In this document: positions 1 to 8,356 of the stretch, piece by piece
How the letters are laid out: every line of letters begins with the position of its first letter
Numbering within the stretch: the first letter of the stretch is position 1
DNA from: Bacteroidota bacterium
GTDB taxonomy: Bacteria > Bacteroidota > Bacteroidia > Bacteroidales > JAAUTT01
Direction: 5' to 3'
Assembly (NCBI GenBank): GCA_023429135.1
Contig: JAEYWD010000102.1
Coordinates: 137,586-201,585 of the forward strand
DNA: 64,000 nucleotides
Program-made: the position numbers and the translations under genes
The notes under the pieces: model-generated
Databases searched by the model: none
Seen by the model: only the letters and a program-made list of their open reading frames with translations
What the model was told of the DNA's origin: nothing

Positions 1-1067
1 CGCTTTGCCAAAGACAGACCAAGACCCCACCCACGTGACTTGGTTGTATAACCTGGTTTAAAAACTGTTTTGAATAGCTTTTTGGGAATACCTTTACCTG
101 AATCAGCAATATCAATAAAAACTTCATCTTTCACCTCCTGAACGCTGATTCGCAGGAGCCCCTCCCCGTGCATGGCATCGAGCGAATTTTTTAACAGATT
201 CTCAATCACCCATTCAAACAAGGAAATATTCAGCGGAAGAATGATATTATCGTTACTAAGCTTAAGTTGAATCTGCGATTTATACGAGCTCCGGTTTTTG
301 ATATAGTCGATCACATTTTCGAGCACCAACCGGAGATTTACAGGGCCCATCTTTGGCTGTGACCCAATTTTGGAAAACCTGTCGGTTATAATTTTCAACC
401 TGTTCACATCCTTCTCCAGCTCTGCAATGATGGCTTCATCCTTCACATGATAACGCAAAACCTCAACCCATGCACTTAGTGATGATGCCGGTGTTCCCAA
501 CTGATGCGCCGTTTCCTTCGACAGACCAACCCAAACCTGATTCTGCTCGGCATGTCGCGACTGGCTGAAAGCAAAATAAGCTACAAGAATAAACATAATT
601 ATCAATGCTAACTGGACATAGGGATACCAGGTAAGCATAGTGAGGATAGTGGATTCTTTGTAATAAATAAAATTCTTTTTCCCGTTGTTCAGCAGAACCT
701 GTATGGGAGGGTTCTGTTCTTTCATAATGCTGAGCTGCTTTTCCAGATAACCGGGTTTTAGGCTTTTAATACTATCCAAATTACGTGAAAGCATGTTTCC
801 CTCACTGTCAATCAAAATTACCGGAACAGTAGTGTTATTCTGAATTACCTGAGTAAGATAAAGGTTCAACGCCGGACTGGCAGTTTCTTCCTGAGCAATG
901 AGAGAAGTTGCTTCTGCCCAGAGCTGAACTTTTTTTTGTTCCTCCTTCGAAAGCGTTTCAATTAAGTTATTGGTGTAAAAAAGCGAGCCGATGCCAATAA
1001 GTATGGCCAACAGGAAAAGAACCATTTTCCATCGCTGCTTTTTGACGTAAATATTTAATCCTCCCAT
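1..1067 (-). CDS. Sensor histidine kinase, 3' end cut by window edge
   Basis: The first 355 codons read without a stop from the ATG at 1067 to the window edge. An N-terminal membrane segment (about residues 15-30) and a second one around 145-165 flank a roughly 110-residue extracytoplasmic sensor region. The dimerisation/phosphoacceptor box follows, with His188 in the sequence ETAHQLGTP. The ATPase domain begins with the N box (ENLLKNSLDAMH) and a G box (DSGKGIP), and the visible part ends just after a second glycine-rich box (GWGLGLSLAK). The protein should autophosphorylate on His188 and pass phosphate to an unseen response regulator, probably outside the window. The start lies 2 nt after the stop of the AsmA-like gene, so the two are cotranscribed. 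The bound signal cannot be told from sequence. Confidence 0.9.
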   Translation of the reverse strand, partial: MGGLNIYVKKQRWKMVLFLLAILIGIGSLFYTNNLIETLSKEEQKKVQLWAEATSLIAQEETASPALNLYLTQVIQNNTTVPVILIDSEGNMLSRNLDSIKSLKPGYLEKQLSIMKEQNPPIQVLLNNGKKNFIYYKESTILTMLTWYPYVQLALIIMFILVAYFAFSQSRHAEQNQVWVGLSKETAHQLGTPASSLSAWVEVLRYHVKDEAIIAELEKDVNRLKIITDRFSKIGSQPKMGPVNLRLVLENVIDYIKNRSSYKSQIQLKLSNDNIILPLNISLFEWVIENLLKNSLDAMHGEGLLRISVQEVKDEVFIDIADSGKGIPKKLFKTVFKPGYTTKSRGWGLGLSLAK

Positions 1068-1069
1068 TT

Positions 1070-3700
1070 TCATTCAAATTCTACCTGAAACCCTTCTTTT
1101 TCCTCAAAGGTTTTTTTCTTCTTTTTTGCAGGTTGTTCAGTCTGGGTTTTGTCCTGAGCAGGTTTTTCATCCCATTCTAAATTAAATTTTTGAGTAGTCT
1201 TAGATTTAGTAACTGTTGAATCACTTTTATACATTCCAAACTCTTCCTTAAAAATACTTTTTAGTTCGCGTCTCTGTCCCTGCATGCTTTCTTTGATGAT
1301 ATCCTTCAAACCCTTTGTATCGTAACTGATTTTATAATCGCTGTTATATCCGACTATGATTAGTGGAATTTTTGTCTTTCCAAGACCATCATCCTCCACT
1401 ATACCAAACTCACTATTTTCCTTTTTATTTTGTTTGGCCTTACGGGCAAGTACTTCCGAAAGCAACACATTGATACGATAAGTATAATGATTATCGAAAT
1501 CGTGAACTCCACTGCCGGTGATGTTAAAAGCAGAAGAATTTATATCCATCTGTGGAATAATGATCTGGGAATGACGAATAAATACCTGATTTTTTAAGTT
1601 TGAGAATTTGATATCCTTTAATTCGGATAACGCAATGAATTTCGATAATCCCATTAATGGCTCAAAATTAATAAGTTCTCCATTAGCAATTTCAATGTTA
1701 CTTTCAACAAGAACAGTATTTTTATTGAGATTCATTTGATTGTCCCATTCACACGAAACAAGGATATCACCATTTAGATTCCCTTTTAAATGATTGTCAC
1801 GCAAAATATTCTGACCAAAATTATCGAAAACATAAAACAATTGCTTAATATCGATTTTCTTCAGCGACGTATGCCCCTTTACCAGGAGGTTAGAGTTTCC
1901 ATCGAGCATAACCCCTCCGTTACCTGAGACCTTTCCGTTCATGGTTTCGAAAAAAACAGAATTCATCACATACATGCCCGGCTTATAATTAACCTTTGCA
2001 AGAGCATTTTTTGCTTTAAACTTCTTCAGGGTAAAATTGCTGACGCTCACATTTAGTTCCGCCATTAAATTTTCAGGGAACAACATACGGGCATCGTATT
2101 TACCGGTGGAGACCTTTTTAGTATCCTTCTCGAAATACTTCGATAAATCGAGATTCTGGGATCGTAGCTCTGCCCTGAGACTCAGCGAAGTGTTTTGTTT
2201 GAGAAGATAAGGAACCACATTTGTTAAGCGACCTTTGATAAAGAAATCGTTGTGATCAATTTTCAATGAAAGATATTCAAACTGAAAATCGTCGCCAAAC
2301 GTGATCTCGCTGTTAATTTCATTGTAGAGATAATTGGAATTTTTAAGTTTGAGCCTTGCATTGTTAATATTTGCACTGCCAGCGATTCTGAAACTTCTTA
2401 TATTCTCGCGCTTAAAATTAGAAGCATTTTTGAATCCGGCCTGCAGATTAACTTCTCCTTTAAGCTGTCCCTCGAGATTTTCAATTGTATCCACCGAAAG
2501 AAACTTTCGCACTTTCCCAAGATCAATAGTAGTTTTAAGATCGAGGCTAACTAAAGGACTTTCAAAATTTGCGTATGAGAAACTGCCGTTTATCTGCCCG
2601 CTTTCAAGTGACGACCGGAAGCTGGTTACACTAAAAGAACTTGTAGAACTGCTATTTTGAGAACCATTGGTATAATTACCTGAACAATTCACACCCGTTA
2701 ACCGGATATTGGTTTTGGTTTGCCTTATGGACCCATTCCGCAGCGTAAAGTTAAGTTCCACATGAGGCAAATTTTTTCCATAAGTTTTCCCTGTGATTGA
2801 TAACACCAGACTTGTTTTACCTTTACTGTCGAAGTCGCTGATATACTTCTGGTATTCATCGGGTACAAGGCGCTGAAAACCAGCCAGACTTGCATCATTA
2901 GCTTTCGCTAGAAGATCCATTTCGGATTTGTCGTTATTGGAGAAAACCATTTTAAAATCAAGGTCAATTCCTTCGATATCCAATAATGAAGATTCGATCC
3001 GGTAAATATCTCCTTTTCGTTTTAATGTTAAAACTGATTTTAATTTTCTGTTTTGAAGATACTCAATCTGATGTACTAAAAGATGATTTGAGACAACATC
3101 AAATCCAATTTCGAAATCGTAAACATCAGCTTCAATAAGACCTTTTAGCTTAATTTCACTGGCAAAGCCGCCAAGCTTAATATCATGTTTCAGATCCGAA
3201 TAATTATATTTAAAATTCTTCAACAAAATAGCAGAAAGATTAATAGCAGACGTTTTACCACCCTCCCCGCCTTTCTTAAAGACATCGAAGTTCTGAACAC
3301 CATTTTTATCAACAACCAGGTTAAGCTCTCCATCTTGAGCAACTATTCGACGTATGGAATAATCCTTAAAAAGCAGCTTGAGAATATTGATTTCAACATA
3401 GATGTTTTTACAGGTAATCAGGTTTTTTTCGTTGATTTCAAGTTTAGCAGGAAAATCCTTGTTCTGCTTAATTACCACATCGTTAAAAACTACGGCTGCA
3501 TTGGGGAATCGTTTGAAAATAGAAAATTCGGCCTTTTTAACCGAGACTTCCGTATTGAGATTCTCGTTTATTTTTTTAATAACAAAAGCGGTAATACTGT
3601 CACCAAAAAGAACAGATACCGTAATCATTGCTGCAAGAAATACGCCTAAAATAACTCCGGAGATAACCAGAATCTTCTTAGTTCTCCCTGAAAAACCCAT
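1070..3700 (-). CDS. AsmA-like membrane-anchored envelope protein
   Basis: This 876-residue protein has one N-terminal transmembrane anchor (about residues 9-32), then a long beta-rich periplasmic body. The C-terminal third resembles the AsmA C-terminal region (about 600-780). It ends in a Lys/Glu/Gln-rich hydrophilic tail with a KKKKK run. AsmA and TamB relatives are thought to form bridge-like lipid-transport or outer-membrane-assembly proteins between the two membranes. That role is transferred from the family, not shown here. The gene follows the dipeptidase E gene by 13 nt and precedes the sensor kinase by 2 nt, so the three look like one transcript. Length and domain order are normal for Bacteroidota AsmA proteins. 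Confidence 0.85.
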   Translation of the reverse strand: MGFSGRTKKILVISGVILGVFLAAMITVSVLFGDSITAFVIKKINENLNTEVSVKKAEFSIFKRFPNAAVVFNDVVIKQNKDFPAKLEINEKNLITCKNIYVEINILKLLFKDYSIRRIVAQDGELNLVVDKNGVQNFDVFKKGGEGGKTSAINLSAILLKNFKYNYSDLKHDIKLGGFASEIKLKGLIEADVYDFEIGFDVVSNHLLVHQIEYLQNRKLKSVLTLKRKGDIYRIESSLLDIEGIDLDFKMVFSNNDKSEMDLLAKANDASLAGFQRLVPDEYQKYISDFDSKGKTSLVLSITGKTYGKNLPHVELNFTLRNGSIRQTKTNIRLTGVNCSGNYTNGSQNSSSTSSFSVTSFRSSLESGQINGSFSYANFESPLVSLDLKTTIDLGKVRKFLSVDTIENLEGQLKGEVNLQAGFKNASNFKRENIRSFRIAGSANINNARLKLKNSNYLYNEINSEITFGDDFQFEYLSLKIDHNDFFIKGRLTNVVPYLLKQNTSLSLRAELRSQNLDLSKYFEKDTKKVSTGKYDARMLFPENLMAELNVSVSNFTLKKFKAKNALAKVNYKPGMYVMNSVFFETMNGKVSGNGGVMLDGNSNLLVKGHTSLKKIDIKQLFYVFDNFGQNILRDNHLKGNLNGDILVSCEWDNQMNLNKNTVLVESNIEIANGELINFEPLMGLSKFIALSELKDIKFSNLKNQVFIRHSQIIIPQMDINSSAFNITGSGVHDFDNHYTYRINVLLSEVLARKAKQNKKENSEFGIVEDDGLGKTKIPLIIVGYNSDYKISYDTKGLKDIIKESMQGQRRELKSIFKEEFGMYKSDSTVTKSKTTQKFNLEWDEKPAQDKTQTEQPAKKKKKTFEEKEGFQVEFE

Positions 3701-3713
3701 TCACCAAAAAGTT

Positions 3714-4418
3714 TTAAAATAAAAAGGTCAGCGAATCTCCCGACTTAAACTCTACAGGTGCTGTATTATATTCAAACAATTTTGCTCCTGTGCCAAGAAG
3801 TTCTGCCTTATGTTTAGAGTATTGAATTAACGCTCCTTCCCTCAAGCCTAGTACTTTTTTAGAGCGATTTATTTCAAGATATTCATGAATTCGGGCTTCG
3901 CGGGTTTCACCTCCATGGTTGGGAATAACAGCATCTGTATAATGCGGGTTAATCTGAAAAGGGATAAGATTTAGCGCATCAAAAGAAACAGGCTGAATAA
4001 TAGGCATATCATTGGTAGTACAAATAGTAGGACAAGCCACATTTGAACCTGCACTCCATCCGATAAACGGAGTACCCGAAAGAACCTTTTTACGGATAGG
4101 TTCTATAACGTCAAATTTGTGTAAATGATGAATCAGGTTAAATGTATTGCCCCCACCTACAACTATTACCTCGGCTTCTTCAACCGCTTTCAGGATATTA
4201 TCCGAATGATGCACTGAAACGAGGGTATGCCCCATTTCTTCGAATTTGTCGCGTACTCTTTGTTCATAATCTCCCCACGAAACAGTTACTCCTGCATATG
4301 GAAAAAATAAACAGTTTTTACGACCGCCATGCGATAAAAAATCGCTGATGTACGGAACGGGAAATTCAAAATACTTTTGACCGTAATTGGTTGAATTACT
4401 TAACAACAGCAGATTCAT
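3714..4418 (-). CDS. pepE: Dipeptidase E (alpha-aspartyl dipeptidase), peptidase family S51
   Basis: The 234-residue protein has the S51 nucleophile elbow GWSAGSN, with the catalytic Ser in the SAG triplet. The conserved INPHYTD segment carries the likely catalytic His. The upstream VVGGGNTFNL segment is typical of the family. The enzyme cleaves dipeptides with an N-terminal aspartate in the cytoplasm. No signal peptide is present, and length matches the 230-residue family norm. A good promoter element lies at 4483-4490. This is the first gene of a pepE-AsmA-kinase transcript, with no obvious functional link among the three. Confidence 0.92.
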   Translation of the reverse strand: MNLLLLSNSTNYGQKYFEFPVPYISDFLSHGGRKNCLFFPYAGVTVSWGDYEQRVRDKFEEMGHTLVSVHHSDNILKAVEEAEVIVVGGGNTFNLIHHLHKFDVIEPIRKKVLSGTPFIGWSAGSNVACPTICTTNDMPIIQPVSFDALNLIPFQINPHYTDAVIPNHGGETREARIHEYLEINRSKKVLGLREGALIQYSKHKAELLGTGAKLFEYNTAPVEFKSGDSLTFLF

Positions 4419-4482
4419 AAGAATTGATTTAGTTATAAAGTCCCGACCACCGGATTACCACATCCAAAAGTCAAAACATATA

Positions 4483-4490
4483 CAAAAGTA
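4483..4490 (-). promoter_or_regulatory. Bacteroidota -7 promoter element upstream of pepE
   Basis: The minus strand reads TACTTTTG, an exact match to TAnnTTTG. A TTTC lies 18 nt further upstream, one mismatch from the -33 TTTG. The start codon is about 65 nt downstream. The element also sits inside a small inverted repeat (CATAC-TTTT-GTATATG). Confidence 0.5.
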
Positions 4491-4522
4491 TGTTTTTTGA
4501 TATTGCCTGAAATGATTTATCT

Positions 4523-5272
4523 CTAAATATTAAAATTCTCGTCAACACGGGTGAGGTTCTGTTGCACGAAAATATTTGAAAATAAATCAATATTAAGAAC
4601 TTTGCCAGATAACACATCCTTTGACCCCAGAAGAAGTTTAATGCATTCGGCAGCCATTACACAGCCGAGAGTTCCGTAAACAAGAGCCAATGCCGGTTCT
4701 TTCTTTTCGGTGCCGGATGAATCGGGATATAAGCAACGGTAAGATGGCCCATTGAGATAATTAAAAACAGTTGTTTCTGCATAGGTCCCGGAGGTCCGGC
4801 CATAAATCCAGCTTTTCTTTAATTTAATGCAGGCATCGTTTATAATATAGTTTGAAACTGAACTGTTAGTAGCATCAACTATTAAATCGCAGCCAGTGAG
4901 AAATCTTTCAGCATTTTCGCTGGAAATTCTCAAATTAAGAATATTAAAGTTAGTTAACGGATAAAGATTTTGAAGTTGCTGGCGCGAAATGATGGTTTTA
5001 AGCTTGCCAAGATCATTTCCGCCGTACAGCGTTTGTACCTGAATAGCATTTTCGGTTACCAAACCATCGTCAACAATGGTGATATTTCCAACGCCAGTGG
5101 CAGCAAGAAACTGAAGCACCTGGGCTCCCATACCACCGGCGCCAATTACAATCACATTGGCCGCTTTTATTTTTTCCTGACCTCTCAGTCCAATCTGCTT
5201 ATGCTCTATCTGGTGCTGAAATCTCCGTAACTCGGGAGCTGTAAGTATTTTAGAAGAACTTTCGTGAGTCAT
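4523..5272 (-). CDS. Divergent ThiF/MoeB/HesA-family protein, catalytic residues incomplete
   Basis: The 249-residue protein is a single E1-like adenylyltransferase fold. The N-terminal helix (GLRGQEKIKAANVIVIG) and nucleotide loop GAGGMG are near residues 43-48, followed by IVDDGLV. Family members normally activate the C-terminal Gly-Gly of a sulfur-carrier protein (ThiS, MoaD) with ATP. The usual NLxRQ arginine is absent (the segment reads NAIQVQTLYGG). The DNxxxR segment is altered to TNSSVSN, and the two CxxC zinc motifs are missing because only YRCLYP remains and the protein ends early. It may be a non-catalytic or altered-specificity relative. No thiamin or molybdopterin gene is nearby. 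Family assignment is firm; function is not. Confidence 0.75.
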   Translation of the reverse strand: MTHESSSKILTAPELRRFQHQIEHKQIGLRGQEKIKAANVIVIGAGGMGAQVLQFLAATGVGNITIVDDGLVTENAIQVQTLYGGNDLGKLKTIISRQQLQNLYPLTNFNILNLRISSENAERFLTGCDLIVDATNSSVSNYIINDACIKLKKSWIYGRTSGTYAETTVFNYLNGPSYRCLYPDSSGTEKKEPALALVYGTLGCVMAAECIKLLLGSKDVLSGKVLNIDLFSNIFVQQNLTRVDENFNI

Positions 5273-5365
5273 TGTTTTTCCTTTTCCAGTTAACTTATTG
5301 ATTTCTGCACTAAAATATTAAATACTTATCAGATAAAAAACTCTGTAACTATTAAAACAAAATAA

Positions 5366-5395
5366 AAAACCCCACTGGTAAACCAGCAGGGCTTT
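5366..5395 (-). terminator. Rho-independent terminator after the beta-barrel gene
   Basis: Read on the minus strand, a CTGG-TTTA-CCAG hairpin extended by CCC/GGG is followed by TTTTTTATTTTGTTTT. It begins about 20 nt past the stop at 5416 and precedes the ThiF-like gene, separating the two units. Confidence 0.75.
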
Positions 5396-5415
5396 CGTGC
5401 CAAAATCAAAAACTA

Positions 5416-6369
5416 TTAAAATCCATCAAATGAAAATCCAAGCATATAGGGGTAAAGTTCAGGACCTTTTCCCTTTTCAAACATTTTAACAGGATAATAG
5501 GTTCCGTAAAGACTGAAGTGCTTTATACCAATTCTTCCGGTAAATCCATAACGCAGTGCATTAAGATTAAAGTCATTTCTATCCTTCTTATCTTGCTTAT
5601 CGCCATTTTCTTTGTACTTGATTTTTGTATGTGAGCCAAGTTTTACACCGCCAATAACTCCTCCATTAATAAATAACCTATTTGAACGACGTTCTCCTGG
5701 AAACTGAAACTCAAGCAATAAAGGAACTGTCAGGTAACTGGTGGTTAATTTGCTCTTATCGAGTTTATATGGTTTAACATCTGCCTCTATTACACCCGAT
5801 GCATTCTTTATAATTGTATTATTCCCGTCAAAAACATAATTGGTAAATTCCAAACCCAGGCCAGAAACAACACCAAAATTCCGGCCAATTAGTCCAAAGC
5901 TTTGTTGAAGCATATTAATATTAATATTTATTGATTTATTAGTATTTAGAGACATGTAGTCAATTTCCGATGGAAGTGGAGTACTATTATTCTCTCCTAA
6001 ATAGGAGTTTATACCTATTTGGAAGGCATCCCAATGTCCTTTAAAATGACGGTTACTTCTTTTATTTCTTTTGTCATCGTTCCACCAGTCATCATTGTGA
6101 TTGTCATTTTCGGTTACATCCTCTGAAATTTCCTCTTCTTCCTTTTCATTTTCTTTTTCACTATCCTTCTCTCTGTTTTTAACTTTGATGTCAGTTTCTC
6201 CATTCTTATCTATTATACTTATTTCCTTCTTACCAAGTATCAGATTGGTAGTATCTGATTTCTTTTGATCTTTTGTGGAGTCTATTGCCTGACCATTTAA
6301 AGAAAAACTTATCATAAATGCGGCTAAAATTATAATTATCGATTTCATATGTTTAAAATTTAAATTCAT
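5416..6369 (-). CDS. Outer-membrane beta-barrel protein, probable ECF sigma target
   Basis: The reading frame gives 317 residues. An inner ATG at 6348 starts a cleaner signal peptide (MKSIIIILAAFMISFSLNGQA), so the true N-terminus may be seven residues shorter. After the signal comes a highly charged linker (about residues 65-110) rich in Glu, Asp, Asn and Lys with a DDWW motif. The C-terminal 200 residues look like alternating beta strands of a small outer-membrane barrel (PorT/OmpA-barrel-like), ending in a typical aromatic residue (SFDGF). An ECF-type promoter at 6403-6429 matches the one before the sigma gene two genes upstream. The protein is therefore probably part of an envelope-stress or surface module. 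Its substrate is unknown. Confidence 0.75.
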   Translation of the reverse strand: MNLNFKHMKSIIIILAAFMISFSLNGQAIDSTKDQKKSDTTNLILGKKEISIIDKNGETDIKVKNREKDSEKENEKEEEEISEDVTENDNHNDDWWNDDKRNKRSNRHFKGHWDAFQIGINSYLGENNSTPLPSEIDYMSLNTNKSINININMLQQSFGLIGRNFGVVSGLGLEFTNYVFDGNNTIIKNASGVIEADVKPYKLDKSKLTTSYLTVPLLLEFQFPGERRSNRLFINGGVIGGVKLGSHTKIKYKENGDKQDKKDRNDFNLNALRYGFTGRIGIKHFSLYGTYYPVKMFEKGKGPELYPYMLGFSFDGF

Positions 6370-6673
6370 AATATTTCTTTAAAATTGTTAATTTACAGGT
6401 GTGACGAAACAGCTTTCGGAAATGTTACAGGGGAAAATTATTTTTTTTGAAAAAGGTGCTTAGCTAATAAGCTCAAAAAGTAATTTGAGTTCGAGCATTG
6501 AATATATTGCAATAATACGGGTTGAAGGGTTTTGAATGATACCAGAGGTATCGAATGTTTATAGAAAAATTGAGATGTACAACCCAGGCTATTGTCGAAT
6601 GTTCTGTCAATGAGATTTATACAGGCTCAACCTCCGGTAATAGACACAACCACTGGTAGGAAAATTTTATAGG
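6370..6673. other. 304-bp intergenic region between anti-sigma and barrel genes
   Basis: The right half holds no gene. It contains a short perfect dyad, GATACC-AGA-GGTATC, at 6538-6552, without a U tract on either side. The left half carries the ECF-type promoter described separately. I see no small ORF with a convincing start. Confidence 0.5.
6403..6432 (-). promoter_or_regulatory. ECF-type promoter of the beta-barrel gene
   Basis: On the minus strand CCCC-TGTAAC (-35, 6424-6429) is followed after 17 nt by CGTC (-10, 6403-6406). The spacer contains TTTCCGAAA (6414-6422). The same arrangement precedes the ECF sigma gene at 8253-8278. The start codon lies 34 nt (ATG at 6369) or 55 nt (ATG at 6348) downstream. 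Confidence 0.72.
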
Positions 6674-7732
6674 TTAATTTTTCGATTCGAAACCGTAAGT
6701 TTTATTTTCTGTTTCGATGGCAAATACTGTGAGTTTACCATTTTCGTTGGTTTTGCGGTGCAGAATAATATCCTTTTCCGAAAGATGATTGTATCCCTTA
6801 ATTGTAATATCGGCCAAATCCCATAGAGAAAATCTACGTTGCGATGGTTCCTTGCCAGAATTTTTCAAAACTTTTTCGCGTATTACCCTTTCTGCATAAT
6901 CCAAAACCTCAAATTCTTCGCTATCAATATCTGAAGTTTTTATTGATGCACTTGCGAGAACATACTCAGGTGCAGAAACTTCCTCGGAAGATTGAATCTT
7001 AGGGGTGGCCAAAGGCTCCAAAAATGGTAAATTGTCTTCCCTGATAATTTCTTCCTGTCCGGAAATAGAGGGCGTGGAAGAAACAGAAGCAACGCTAACC
7101 TGATCAGTCTTGACCTGAGCCTCATTTTCGGACTTCAAAACAGTTGCTTTTTCTTCTACCTTCTCAGATTGAACTACCTTCTCAATTTGAGTTAATGCAA
7201 CATTCTGAGACATACTAACTGGTTGCTTATCCGGAGCATTATAAAAGACGGAGACAATAAGAACAATTCCGGCAGCAACTGCGGTCCATTTCAAAATAAC
7301 AGTTCGGATAACACCTTTAGGCCGTTTCTTCAAAAAAGGTTTTGCCTCGAAAACAACAGAAGCATCAGCCTTTAAATAGGTTTTTCCGTAAAGCTGAAAA
7401 TCTATTTGCCTCTCAGGATTTAATGCAAGGAAATTAAAAAGCTTTTCGCTCTCGGTGGAACTCAGAAGTCTTTCGTAATGAGCAATACAGTAATCTTCAA
7501 AATTATTCAGGGTGACATGAGAATTTTGAAAATCAAATTTCCTGAGTTGATTCTTTTCTTTAAAAATAACGTCGGAGGATTCGAGCCGAATATCGGAGAA
7601 ACTCTCCAATTCAGCTTTCAGGTCGGGATGTTTCCTTAAAAAAGCCAGCATCTCAAGCGTGGAAGCATCGTCAAGCCTTCCTTCGACAAAATCGAGGAAA
7701 AATGCTTCATAATTATGGATGTCAATTTTCAT
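6674..7732 (-). CDS. Single-pass membrane protein, probable anti-sigma factor
   Basis: The 352-residue protein lies 11 nt after the ECF sigma gene and is surely cotranscribed with it. Residues 1-140 are cytoplasmic and resemble the helical N-terminus of Bacteroidota anti-sigma proteins (ALSEGRL-like start: FVEGRLDDASTLEML). A transmembrane helix follows at about 144-163 (ILKWTAVAAGIVLIVSVFY). The periplasmic half contains a Glu/Ser/Val-rich low-complexity linker (about 170-260) and a more ordered C-terminus. By position and topology it should hold the sigma factor inactive until an envelope signal arrives. No zinc-binding HxxxCxxC motif is present, so it is not a classical ZAS anti-sigma factor. 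Confidence 0.68.
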   Translation of the reverse strand: MKIDIHNYEAFFLDFVEGRLDDASTLEMLAFLRKHPDLKAELESFSDIRLESSDVIFKEKNQLRKFDFQNSHVTLNNFEDYCIAHYERLLSSTESEKLFNFLALNPERQIDFQLYGKTYLKADASVVFEAKPFLKKRPKGVIRTVILKWTAVAAGIVLIVSVFYNAPDKQPVSMSQNVALTQIEKVVQSEKVEEKATVLKSENEAQVKTDQVSVASVSSTPSISGQEEIIREDNLPFLEPLATPKIQSSEEVSAPEYVLASASIKTSDIDSEEFEVLDYAERVIREKVLKNSGKEPSQRRFSLWDLADITIKGYNHLSEKDIILHRKTNENGKLTVFAIETENKTYGFESKN

Positions 7733-7743
7733 AGCTTTCCCTT

Positions 7744-8229
7744 TTATATTACCTTTTCCAGACTTCCAATATAATTCTTCAAAAATGCACGGGCACGAAA
7801 AATATAAACTTTAACCTGCGATTCGTTCAACCCGGTAATTTCACCAATTTCTTCGTACGAGTAACCTTCGTAATCGCGGAGTAAAACAACGGTGCGTTGA
7901 ATTTCCGGAAGCCGGTTCACTGCATCGTGAAGTACCTGCTGAAGATCGGGTGTTTGCTGCACATCGGAATATGATTCATGGTTTAATCCGTCCATGGTTG
8001 TTAATCGCTTTTCTCTTCTTATCAGATCAATCATGGTATGATAAGCCGTTGAAAACAAATACGACTTAACTTTTTCGTGATTTACCTCTTCAATGCGCGT
8101 CCAGAGTTTTTCGAAACTGTCCTGAATAATATCCTTAGCCTTATCGGAATCCTTAATACTTTTCAGGATAAACCGGTAAAGCCCGTCAGCATATAATTCA
8201 ACGCTTTCGTTATATTGTTCGGCAGTCAT
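7744..8229 (-). CDS. ECF-type RNA polymerase sigma factor
   Basis: The 161-residue protein has the two-domain ECF layout. Sigma2 is about residues 8-75, with the DIIQDSFEKLWTR segment. Sigma4 is about 98-155, with LPEIQRTVVLLRDYEGYSYEEIGEITGL and the recognition helix ESQVKVYIFRAR. It directs RNA polymerase to a dedicated promoter set. A TGTAAC-16-CGTC promoter lies just before its start (8253-8278), and an equivalent one precedes the downstream barrel gene. That implies positive autoregulation and at least one local target. The gene heads an operon with the anti-sigma-like protein. Confidence 0.93.
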   Translation of the reverse strand: MTAEQYNESVELYADGLYRFILKSIKDSDKAKDIIQDSFEKLWTRIEEVNHEKVKSYLFSTAYHTMIDLIRREKRLTTMDGLNHESYSDVQQTPDLQQVLHDAVNRLPEIQRTVVLLRDYEGYSYEEIGEITGLNESQVKVYIFRARAFLKNYIGSLEKVI

Positions 8230-8252
8230 TCTCTGTTTTAAACCAATCGTAT

Positions 8253-8281
8253 GACGATTGAAGTTTCGGAAAGTTACAGGG
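8253..8281 (-). promoter_or_regulatory. ECF-type autoregulatory promoter of the sigma gene
   Basis: On the minus strand CCC-TGTAAC (8273-8278) is followed after 16 nt by CGTC (8253-8256). The spacer contains TTTCCGAAA (8264-8272). The ATG is 24 nt past CGTC, leaving a short leader. Confidence 0.72.
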
Positions 8282-8356
8282 TAATTTAAAAATTTGCAAA
8301 AAGATTTTGGTCAACAGTCCACTGACCTCAGACCACGGCTAACAGCCAAAAATTTC

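Noticed and set aside
8295..8356. Terminator for the M16 unit
   Set aside because: Short inverted repeats exist, but none is followed by a U tract on the minus strand.
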